Positions 20,001 to 29,535 of a DNA stretch of 64,000 bases are shown one piece after another; the stretch's first letter is position 1, and every line of letters starts with the position of its first letter. A program made the position numbers and the translations under genes. The notes beneath the pieces were generated by a model that was not told where the DNA came from, searched no databases, and saw nothing but the letters and a program-made list of their open reading frames with translations. Origin of the DNA: Rhizobium sp. RCAM05350 (GTDB lineage Bacteria; Pseudomonadota; Alphaproteobacteria; Rhizobiales; Rhizobiaceae); the NCBI GenBank assembly GCA_024426085.1, contig CP087974.1, positions 2,704,001 through 2,768,000 on the forward strand, read 5' to 3'.

Positions 20001-20442
20001 CTATTCCAGCCCGAGCATGGCCGGTGGTACGCCATAACGCTGCTGCCAGACGGCGTATCCGACATCGGTCGGGCCGACCATGTGATCGATCAGGTTCCAG
20101 CGGCCGGACTGGAAGCTCATCAGGCCATAGACCGTAAGCCCATCCATCATGTCGGATCTCGCCGGCAAAACCGGTTTGCTCGGGATCAATGACGCCTCCG
20201 CCCGGCCTTTGCGGTTCCACCTGGACAAAGGCCCAATTGGGCGAGGCGCGGATGATCGTCACGACGAACTCGACAGGCCCACGCATTTCCGCCTCGACGG
20301 CGGGGCGTAGCGTATCGAGGATGGCTGCACGCTCCACCGAGCCCTTAGCCGGCTCGCGGAACGCCTGGGCCAGCGCAGGCCCGCTGAAAACCGTTGCAGC
20401 AACGGCCAGCAAAACCAGCAGAACTGCGCTGAGCCTTTTCAT
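20001..20442 (-). CDS. Secreted protein of unknown function (frameshifted here)
   Basis: About 146 residues when restored. MKRLSAVLLVLLAVAATVFS followed by GPALAQA is a clear signal peptide, so the product is periplasmic. The mature part contains RPAVEAEMRGPVEFVVTIIR and, after one extra base around 20141-20150, GLTVYGLMSFQSGRWNLIDH and GPTDVGYAVWQQRYGVPPAM. I do not recognise the family, though the C-terminal block looks well conserved and globular. It sits between a BON/LysM gene and alkB on the same strand. Confidence 0.7.
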
Positions 20443-20450
20443 GATCAGAC

Positions 20451-20918
20451 TTAATCCAGGGCCGGAATGCGCAGAACCTGGCCGGGATAGATCTTGTCCG
20501 GATGGGTCAGCATCGGCTTGTTGGCTTCGAAGATGACAGTGTTCTTCACACCCTTGCCCTTGCCGTACTGCGATTCGGCGATCTTCCAGAGGTTGTCGCC
20601 CTTCTTCACCGTGTAGAAGACCGGCTCCTTGGCCGGTGCGGGTGCGGCGGCGCCATCTGCGACCTTGAGTTCGGCTGCTTCCACCTTCGAGATACCCAGC
20701 GTGTTGCCGACGGCAACAACGGCCTTTTCAAAGGCGGACTGGTCCTTGACGACGCCGGTGAGCACGACCTTGTCGCCCTCGACCGCAACATCCACCTTGT
20801 CGGTGCCGAGGTCATGCGAAGCCAGTTCCTTCTTCACCGCTTCGACATCCGGCGCATCGTCATCACCGCCGATGCCGAGTTTCTTGCCGGCATTCTTGAT
20901 AAAGCTGAACAGACCCAT
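20451..20918 (-). CDS. BON-LysM protein (YgaU/Kbp-like)
   Basis: Intact, 155 residues. MGLFSFIKNAGKKLG, a BON-type domain (about residues 25-85, with VDVAVEGDKVVLTGVV), a short Ala/Pro linker, and a C-terminal LysM domain (YTVKKGDNLWKIAESQYG ... IYPGQVLRIP). This architecture matches the potassium-binding protein Kbp/YgaU of E. coli. No signal peptide is present, in line with a cytosolic protein despite the LysM domain. ATG 20918 has AAAAGGAGATG upstream, a strong ribosome-binding site. Confidence 0.85.
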   Translation of the reverse strand: MGLFSFIKNAGKKLGIGGDDDAPDVEAVKKELASHDLGTDKVDVAVEGDKVVLTGVVKDQSAFEKAVVAVGNTLGISKVEAAELKVADGAAAPAPAKEPVFYTVKKGDNLWKIAESQYGKGKGVKNTVIFEANKPMLTHPDKIYPGQVLRIPALD

Positions 20919-21003
20919 GGCGCATCTCCTTTTGCGGGTTTCTTCAATCCTAACAGAGTGCAGTGATGGCAAAAAAACAAGGCCCGGATGAAAATTGCCT
21001 CGC

Positions 21004-21438
21004 TTAATCGTTCTGCGGGCGCCTGCGCATCTTCTTGACTTCGCCGCGCCCCGTCTTTTCCTTCAAGCGTCGCTCGATCGAGCCCTTGGTCGGCTTGGTT
21101 TTCCGGCGCGGCGGCGGTGGCGGTTCGGCGGCCTTGAGGATCAGCTCCTTCAGCCGCTCACGCGCGTCTTCGCGGTTGCGCTCCTGGCTGCGAAATCGAC
21201 TGGCCTCGATCATCAGCACGCCATCCTTGGAAACCCGGCGGCCGGCCAGCTTGATGGCATTGTCACGCACCCGCTCCGGCAAGGCCGGCGATGCCTGGAT
21301 GCCGTAAAACAGCTGAACAGCCGTCGAGACCTTGTTGACGTTCTGTCCGCCCGGGCCACCGGCCAGCACGAATTGCTCCGTCAACTCCCAGCCGGCAATG
21401 ACGATGCGGTCGTTGATGTAAAGCGGATCGCTGGCCAT
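21004..21438 (-). CDS. arfB: Alternative ribosome-rescue factor ArfB (YaeJ)
   Basis: Intact, 144 residues. A codon-independent peptidyl-tRNA hydrolase that frees stalled ribosomes. The GGQ motif occurs in LAGGPGGQNVNKVSTAV, and the C-terminal tail is strongly basic (KGSIERRLKEKTGRGEVKKM) as needed to enter the mRNA channel. Without the codon-recognition domains of RF1/RF2, the length fits ArfB. Confidence 0.93.
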   Translation of the reverse strand: MASDPLYINDRIVIAGWELTEQFVLAGGPGGQNVNKVSTAVQLFYGIQASPALPERVRDNAIKLAGRRVSKDGVLMIEASRFRSQERNREDARERLKELILKAAEPPPPPRRKTKPTKGSIERRLKEKTGRGEVKKMRRRPQND

Positions 21439-21507
21439 GTCGTTTCATCCTTCCACCGCTCTATCTCACAGCACGGCAGAATTGAAAACGCGGGAACCTG
21501 CCGGCAA

Positions 21508-21538
21508 CGAAAAAACCCGGCACTTTCGCGCCGGGTTT
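21508..21538 (-). terminator. Terminator after pckA
   Basis: AAACCCGGC and GCCGGGTTT pair around an 8-base loop; on the minus strand the stem is followed by six Ts. It lies 38 bases past the pckA stop. Confidence 0.85.
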
Positions 21539-21576
21539 CACGTGAATCATGGTCTGCAACCCTCTGTGAGGGCTGA

Positions 21577-23188
<1,612 letters not shown>

Positions 23189-23527
23189 GGTCCAGCTTTC
23201 CTCCGTGGTTTGCCGACAGAATGTTGAATGTTAGCGATCATAAAAGGATGGCGACGAAAAGACAAGATTGCTGTCGTAAAAAATATAATGATTTCAGTAT
23301 ATTAATCGATTTAAAAGAAAATATCGCTTTTTAATCGGTTGAATCGAGCGTTTTCAAGCGCCAATTTTTCATGGAAACGCCCACTTGGCGTCGCGCTCGT
23401 TGCTTTTGCATTTTACTTCGCCACAATTTGTTCCACCTTTATACTCATGAAACGCGTCTTACCGCAGCAGAGCCCTGGACAACCGGGCTGGCCTCGGAGG
23501 CGCAGCGAAATGGTGGAGCCCTATACG
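23189..23527. other. AT-rich divergent regulatory region between pckA and chvI
   Basis: About 340 bases without a supported gene. The stretch around 23270-23345 is notably AT-rich compared with its surroundings and contains two related short blocks, TTAATCGATTT and TTAATCGGTTGAATCG. It must hold the pckA promoter (minus) and the chvI promoter (plus). I see no convincing hairpin or small ORF; one 63-codon frame at 23143-23334 lacks coding character. Confidence 0.6.
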
Positions 23528-24262
23528 ATGCAGACGATTGCACTTGTCGATGACGACCGGAATATCCTGACCTCCGTGTCGATTGCACTGGAGGCAGAAG
23601 GCTACAAGGTCGAAACCTATACCGACGGTGCCTCGGCTCTCGACGGATTGCTTGCCCGGCCGCCGCAACTGGCGATCTTCGACATCAAGATGCCGCGCAT
23701 GGACGGCATGGAGCTTCTGCGCCGCTTGCGCCAGAAGTCCGATATCCCGGTGATCTTCCTGACATCCAAGGATGAGGAAATCGACGAACTGTTCGGCCTG
23801 AAAATGGGTGCCGACGATTTCATCACCAAGCCCTTCTCACAACGCCTGCTTGTCGGAGCGTCAAGGCGATCTTGCGCCGTTCGGCCAACCGGGAGGCGGC
23901 AGCCGCCGCGAGCACCGGCGCCGGCGCGGCCAAGAGTGCCGCCGATATCCAGGCACGCTCGCTCGAGCGCGGCCAACTGTCGATGGACCAGGAGCGCCAC
24001 ACCTGCACCTGGAAGAACGAACCGGTGACGCTGACGGTCACCGAGTTCCTCATCCTGCATTCGCTCGCCCAGCGCCCCGGCGTTGTGAAGAGCCGCGATC
24101 TGCTGATGGATGCCGCCTATGACGAACAGGTTTATGTCGATGACCGCACCATCGACAGCCACATCAAGCGGCTGCGTAAGAAGTTCAAGATGGTCGACAA
24201 CGACTTCGACATGATCGAAACGCTTTACGGCGTCGGCTACCGCTTCCGCAGAATCGGCCTGA
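23528..24262 (+). CDS. chvI: Response regulator ChvI/ExoR-pathway regulator (frameshifted here)
   Basis: An OmpR-type response regulator of about 244 residues, the partner of ChvG in acid/envelope and host-association signalling. [20 protein letters not shown] opens the receiver; the phospho-acceptor aspartate is in [16 protein letters not shown]; the C-terminal winged helix includes [17 protein letters not shown] and [18 protein letters not shown]. Near 23855-23858 one extra G and one lost CG unit scramble LLVERVKAILRR. The extra A at 24250 hides the real stop: CGC-GAATCGGCC-TGA reads YRFRESA-stop at 24260-24262. ATG 23510 is an alternative start six codons upstream. Confidence 0.93.
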
Positions 24263-24469
24263 GCCGGATCGAACCCTCGCTGCCACGCCAGACAGTGCCG
24301 CATGGTGCAAGACTGGCGTGGTCACGGGCGTAGCTGTATGGTAGGGCTCCGCGCCGAGGCGGACCGCCATAGCGCGCTCGCCCTTTTACCTTCGGGCTTT
24401 TTGCCTTCGGGCGGCGGCAGCCGAATCTGTCATTGACATGCAGGGGCCGCGAAAGCGGGAGTTGAAGGC

Positions 24470-26251
24470 TTGGTCGAAGTCTTGCGAAACATCGAAGTGG
24501 ATGACAGCGACACAAGGGCCGCTTCCGGCCGGAAGTGGGCGCACCCCTTCACGTTGATTCGCCGCATCTTCGGCAATGCCGTCTTTTCCAGCCTGACGCG
24601 CCGTATCCTGTTCTTCAATCTCGTTGCACTCGTCGTCCTCGTCGGCGGCATCATGTATCTGAACCAGTTCCGCGAAGGGCTGATCGATCGCGCGTCGAAA
24701 GCCTCCTGACGCAAGGGGAAATCATCGCCGGCGCGATCGCGGCGTCTGCTTCCGTCGATACCAACTCGATTACCATCGATCCCGAAAAACTGCTGGAACT
24801 GCAGGCGGGTCAAAGCATCACGCCGCTGCCAAGCGACGAGGATCTCGAATTCCCGATCAATCAGGAACGCGTGGCACCGGTGTTGCGGCGGCTGATTTCG
24901 CCAACCCGCACGCGCGCCCGGCTGTTCGATGCCGATGCCGACCTTTTGCTGGATTCGCGCCATCTCTATACCGGCGGCCAGGTGCTGCGTTTCGACCTGC
25001 CACCGATCAGACCGGAAGCCGTGACGTGGTCCGAACGGCTGAACTCCTGGTTTAATCGTGTGCTGCAGCCGGGCAACCTGCCGCTCTACAAGGAACCGCC
25101 AGGCGGCAATGGTGCGATCTATCCCTGAAGTCATGAATGCGCTGACCGGCGTTCGTGGCGCCGTTGTGCGCGTTACTGAAAAGGGCGAACTGATCGTCTC
25201 CGTCGCCGTCCCCGTTCAGCGGTTCCGCGCGGTTCTCGGCGTGCTGCTTTTGTCGACGCAGGCAGGCGATATCGACAAGATCGTCCACGCCGAGCGACTG
25301 GCCATCATTCGCGTGTTCGGCGTCGCAGCCCTGGTCAACGTCATTCTGTCGCTGCTCTTGTCGAGCACGATCGCCAACCCGCTCCGGCGCCTGTCGGCCG
25401 CAGCCATCCGCGTGCGACGTGGTGGTGCTAAGGAGCGCGAGGAAATCCCGGATTTCTCCTCGCGCCAGGACGAGATCGGCAACCTTTCCGTTGCACTTCG
25501 CGAAATGACCACGGCGCTCTACGACCGCATCGCTGCGATCGAGAATTTCGCCGCCGATGTCAGCCACGAATTGAAGAACCCGCTGACCTCGCTGCGCAGT
25601 GCCGTCGAAACCCTGCCGCTGGCCCGCACCGACGATTCCAAGAAGCGGCTGATGGATGTCATCCAGCACGACGTGCGCCGCCTTGACCGCCTGATCAGCG
25701 ATATTTCCGATGCCTCGAGGCTCGATGCCGAACTGGCACGCAGCGACGCGAAGGCTGTCGATCTGGAAAAGCTGCTTGCCGGCCTTATCGATATTTCCCG
25801 GCAGATCCGCAGCGGCAAGAAGATCGTGGAACTGAGCTTCGTCGTCGAGCGCAAGGACAATCCGAAGGCACGCTTCGATGTCGGCGGCTACGAACTGCGC
25901 ATCGGCCAGATCATCACCAACCTGATCGAGAATGCCCGCTCGTTCGTGCCGGACCAGGGCGGGCGTATCGTCCTGCGGCTGACCTGAACCCGCAGCCGCT
26001 GCATCATCTATGTCGAGGACAACGGCCCGGGCATCCAGGCCGAAGACATCGACCGCATCTTCGAACGCTTCTACACGGACCGGCCGGAGGCTGAGGATTT
26101 CGGCCAGAATTCTGGCCTTGGTCTCTCCATCTCCCGCCAGATCGCAGAGGCCCATGGCGGCTCGCTGAAGGCCGAGAACATGCTGGATGCCAGCGGCAAG
26201 ATTACCGGCGCCCGCTTCATCCTTTCGCTTCCAATCGAGAACCATTCATGA
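24470..26251 (+). CDS. chvG: Sensor histidine kinase ChvG (frameshifted, with in-frame TGA)
   Basis: A membrane histidine kinase of about 593 residues. One transmembrane segment lies at about residues 45-65 (RRILFFNLVALVVLVGGIMY), a periplasmic sensor domain follows, then a second segment (VFGVAALVNVILSLLL), HAMP, the H-box FAADVSHELKNPLTSLRSAV, N-box IITNLIENARSF and G-boxes EDNGPGIQ and NSGLGLSISRQI. A base is lost around 24689-24694 (LIDARVES expected), an extra T is at 25126, and TGA at 25985-25987 replaces an expected arginine codon (CGA) between kinase N- and G-boxes. The frame then continues unbroken. TTG 24470 is chosen as start since GGGAG lies eight bases upstream. Its end overlaps hprK (ATGA). 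Confidence 0.92.
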
Positions 26252-26715
26252 CGAGCCCGGCGGTCAATGTCCATGCGACCGCGGTAGTGCTCGGAAGCCT
26301 GGGCTTTCTGTTTGTCGGCCCCTCCGGCACCGGCAAGACGATGACAGCACTCTCCTGTCTGGCGGCGGCCAGAAATTGCGGGCTGTTTGCGGCCCTCGTC
26401 GCGGATGATCAAGTGGTGATTTCGGTGTGCAACGATCGCATCATCGCCCGCCGTCCAGCCTCGATTGCAGGCCTTGCCGAGGTCCGTGGCGCTGGGATCG
26501 TTGCCGTCGAGACGATACCGGCAGCCGTGATCGATTTTGCCATACAGCCAGTCAAACCGCCGTGTGAGCCGCGTTTACCCCCGGAAAATGAGTGGTTTTC
26601 TTTGCCCTCCGGTGATTATTTGCCTTTGCATCGCCTCCCCCTGGCCGAAGGCTTGAATTCCTTCGAATTTTTGCGGCTTATTTTGCCTCAAAATGCCAAT
26701 TTTCAAGGACAATGA
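26248..26715 (+). CDS. hprK: HPr kinase/phosphorylase, short alphaproteobacterial form
   Basis: Intact, 155 residues, only the C-terminal kinase domain of the family (full-length Gram-positive HprK is about 310). The P-loop is GFLFVGPSGTGKTMTALS. The RGAGIVAVETIPAA region corresponds to the conserved E-V-R-G-x-G-I signature (here LAEVRGAGIV). It phosphorylates or dephosphorylates the regulatory serine of HPr, encoded 560 bases downstream. The gene overlaps chvG, so kinase signalling and PTS regulation share a transcript. Confidence 0.92.
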   Translation: MTSPAVNVHATAVVLGSLGFLFVGPSGTGKTMTALSCLAAARNCGLFAALVADDQVVISVCNDRIIARRPASIAGLAEVRGAGIVAVETIPAAVIDFAIQPVKPPCEPRLPPENEWFSLPSGDYLPLHRLPLAEGLNSFEFLRLILPQNANFQGQ

Positions 26716-26862
26716 TGCCTTTTAAAGCAGCATTTCCGGATTTTTAACTTGCCATTCGCCTTTTCCTTGCCAAGATGGCCGCCCTAAAGGTGGACGAAAT
26801 TGCTGCATTGCGATATCTGACCCTCCTTGTAGATTTGCAGATGCAGTTGGAGCGAAGACACC

Positions 26863-27264
26863 ATGATCGGACTTGTGCTTGTCACACACGGCAAGCTGGC
26901 TGAAGAGTTTCGTCATGCGCTGGAGCATGTCGTTGGTCCGCAAAAGTCAATCGAGACTGTCTGCATCGGCCCCGAGGATGATATGGACCAGCGCCGGCAG
27001 GATATTCTCCACGCCGTTCTCGCAGCCGACGAAGGCAACGGTGTCATCATCCTCACCGACATGTTCGGCGGCACGCCGTCCAACTTGGCAATCTCGGTGA
27101 TGCAGAGCGGCACCGTCGAAGTGATTGCCGGCGTAAATCTTCCCATGCTGATCAAACTGGCCGGTGTCCGTGGCGAAAGCGATATGGACAAGGCACTCGT
27201 CGAAGCATCCGAAGCAGGCAGGAAATACATCAATGTCGCAAGCCGTGTCCTCAGTGGCAAATAA
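26863..27264 (+). CDS. PTS mannose-type EIIA protein (EIIA-Man-like)
   Basis: Intact, 133 residues. MIGLVLVTHGKLAEEF puts the phospho-accepting histidine at residue 9; ILTDMFGGTPSNLAIS is the family hallmark. In alphaproteobacteria this EIIA has no cognate transport subunits and acts in regulation with HPr and HprK. GGAGCG lies upstream of the ATG. ptsH starts 13 bases after its stop. Confidence 0.92.
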   Translation: MIGLVLVTHGKLAEEFRHALEHVVGPQKSIETVCIGPEDDMDQRRQDILHAVLAADEGNGVIILTDMFGGTPSNLAISVMQSGTVEVIAGVNLPMLIKLAGVRGESDMDKALVEASEAGRKYINVASRVLSGK

Positions 27265-27277
27265 CGGGACGTCGGTC

Positions 27278-27550
27278 ATGACCCTCTCCCGCGACCTTCT
27301 GATCGTCAACAAGCGTGGACTGCATGCCCGCGCCTCGGCCAAGTTCGTGCAGACGGTTGAGGGCTACGATGCCGAGATCCACGTCTCAAAGGACGGCATG
27401 ACCGTCGGTGGCACCTCGATCATGGGCCTGATGATGCTGGCCGCCAGTACCGGCTGTTCGGTCTCCGTGACTTCCAGCGGCCGCCAGGCACAGGAAGCGC
27501 TCGACGCCCTCGATGCGCTGGTCGCCGACAAGTTCGGCGAAGAAATCTGA
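27278..27550 (+). CDS. ptsH: Phosphocarrier protein HPr
   Basis: Intact, 90 residues from ATG 27278. The active-site histidine is in NKRGLHARASAKFV and the HprK-target serine in GGTSIMGLMMLAAS. With EIIA and HprK it forms the regulatory PTS typical of rhizobia, linked to succinate catabolite repression. A longer upstream frame overlaps the EIIA gene and is not supported. Confidence 0.95.
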   Translation: MTLSRDLLIVNKRGLHARASAKFVQTVEGYDAEIHVSKDGMTVGGTSIMGLMMLAASTGCSVSVTSSGRQAQEALDALDALVADKFGEEI

Positions 27551-27574
27551 CCCGAACCAGGCGAGACACATAAA

Positions 27575-27596
27575 GACATAAAGACCTCTTTATGTC
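27575..27596. promoter_or_regulatory. Perfect palindrome upstream of ahcY, candidate operator or terminator
   Basis: GACATAAAG and CTTTATGTC are a perfect 9-bp inverted repeat with a 4-base spacer, and ACATAAAG occurs once more directly upstream (27568-27575), giving a direct repeat. It lies 25 bases after ptsH and 138 before ahcY. No T-run follows, so it is more like a protein-binding site than a terminator. ArsR-family SahR regulators of the S-adenosylmethionine cycle use ATAAAG-type palindromes upstream of ahcY in other Proteobacteria; applying that here is inference from memory. Confidence 0.55.
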
Positions 27597-27733
27597 CTGT
27601 TGCTCCTTTTCGCGTTTCCTGATAATTGAGGAACAAACTTCCTGCTGACTGCGGGAAGTGCGAATTCTAGTGCGCCCTGCCCGGCCCTGCCAAAACGTCA
27701 GGTTTCGTGCACGGCACCAGCCCGGAGACTTTC

Positions 27734-29135
27734 ATGAGCACGAAAAACGACTATCTGGTTGCGGATATCGGCCTTGCCGATTTCGGCCGCAAGGAAATCA
27801 CCATTGCCGAGACCGAAATGCCGGGCCTGATCGCCTGCCGCGAGGAATTCGGCACGGCCAAGCCGCTGAAGGGCGCTCGCATCACCGGCTCGCTGCACAT
27901 GACCATCCAGACGGCTGTCTTGATCGAGACGCTGGTCGCTCTCGGCGCCGACGTGCGCTGGGCCTCTTGCAATATCTTCTCGACGCAGGACCACGCTGCA
28001 GCCGCCATCGCTGCCACTGGCGTTCCGGTCTTCGCGGTCAAGGGCGAAAGCCTCGAAGAATACTGGACCTACACGGACCAGATCTTCCAGTGGGCCGACG
28101 GCGGCGTTTCCAACATGATCCTCGATGACGGCGGCGACGCCACTATGTATATCCTGCTCGGCGCCCGCGCCGAAGCCGGCGAGGACGTCCTGTCGAAGCC
28201 TGAATCCGAGGAAGAAGAAATCCTCGTCGCCCAGATCAAGAAGCGCCTTGCCGCTTCGCCGGGCTGGTTCACCAAACAGCGCGACGCCATCCAGGGCGTG
28301 ACGGAAGAAACCACCACCGGTGTCAACCGCCTCTACCAGCTGCATGCCAAGGGCCTGCTGCCCTTCCCGGCCATCAACGTTAACGATTCGGTTACCAAAT
28401 CGAAGTTCGACAACAAGTACGGCTGCAAGGAATCGCTGGTCGACGGCATCCGCCGCGGCACCGACGTGATGATGGCCGGCAAGGTTGCCGTCGTCTGCGG
28501 TTACGGCGACGTTGGCAAAGGGTTCTGCCGCTTCGCTCTCCGGTGCCGGCGCTCGCGTTAAGGTTACGGAAGTCGATCCGATCTGCGCCCTGCAGGCCGC
28601 CATGGACGGCTATGAAGTCGTTCAGCTCGAGGACGTCGTGTCCTCCGCGGACATCTTCATCACCACCACCGGCAACAAGGACGTCATCCGCATGGACCAC
28701 ATGCGCGAGATGAAGGACATGGCGATCGTCGGCAATATCGGCCACTTCGACAACGAGATCCAGGTCACCGCTCTGCGCAACCTGAAATGGACCAACATCA
28801 AGCCGCAGGTCGACTTGATCGAGTTCCCGAAGGGCAACCGTATGATCCTTCTGTCGGAAGGCCGTCTGCTCAACCTCGGCAATGCAACCGGCCACCCGTC
28901 CTTCGTGATGTCGGCCTCGTTCTCCAACCAGGTCCTCGCCCAGATCGAGCTGTTCACCAAGGGCGCGCAGTACGACAAGGGCGTCCACATCCTGCCGAAG
29001 CACCTCGATGAGAAGGTCGCGCGCCTTCATCTGGCCAAGCTCGGTGCCAAGCTGACCGAACTTTCGGAAGAGCAGGCTGGCTATATCGGCGTGAAGCCAC
29101 ACGGTCCGTTCAAGTCTGAACACTACCGCTACTAG
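27734..29135 (+). CDS. ahcY: Adenosylhomocysteinase (frameshifted here)
   Basis: AhcY hydrolyses S-adenosylhomocysteine to adenosine and homocysteine, closing the methyl cycle. ATG 27734 begins [20 protein letters not shown]. The substrate region [32 protein letters not shown] and the NAD-binding [18 protein letters not shown] are present; the C-terminus is [11 protein letters not shown], with the tyrosine conserved in the family. Restored length is 466 residues. One extra base at about 28516-28522 (AAAGGG run) breaks the frame exactly in the NAD-binding loop. A strong terminator follows. Confidence 0.96.
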
Positions 29136-29163
29136 TCCTTACCCGGATAATCCACAACATATA

Positions 29164-29201
29164 GAGGCCGCGATCTTGACAGATGATCGCGGCCTCTTTT
29201 T
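29164..29201 (+). terminator. Terminator after ahcY
   Basis: GAGGCCGCGATC and GATCGCGGCCTC form a perfect 12-bp stem around a 9-base loop, followed by five Ts, 29 bases after the ahcY stop. Confidence 0.95.
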
Positions 29202-29535
29202 GCTCCGCCCTTCCCGCCGATTCCCCAAAGGCGTATGTTTTTGGGACAATGATTCGTGACGAAGATGCGGAACAGACCGTCATGGATGGGATGTCTTGTC
29301 GTTGAGGCGGCAAACAGACGAAGACATGCCGGACTGCAATCGGAATTGAACGAGGCCCGCGTTGGTGGGATTTCGGTTTAGCGCTGCGTGGCGATTTGCA
29401 ACCGGACCACAGAGCTTTGGACGTACTCCGCCGAAAGGTCGGGGCACGCTTCAAAGTATTGAATACACATATGATCGCCATGATTCGGGTTTCCCGGCGC
29501 ATCGATCATATGTGGTGCAAACGGGGAAGCACGCC
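29202..29535. other. Intergenic region upstream of divL
   Basis: About 330 bases between the ahcY terminator and divL. It must contain the divL promoter. Frames here on both strands lack coding character and I recognise no RNA gene or repeat. Confidence 0.5.

Noticed and set aside
27575..27596. Terminator for ptsH
   Set aside because: The stem is AT-rich with no T-run after it; listed as a candidate operator with this doubt stated.
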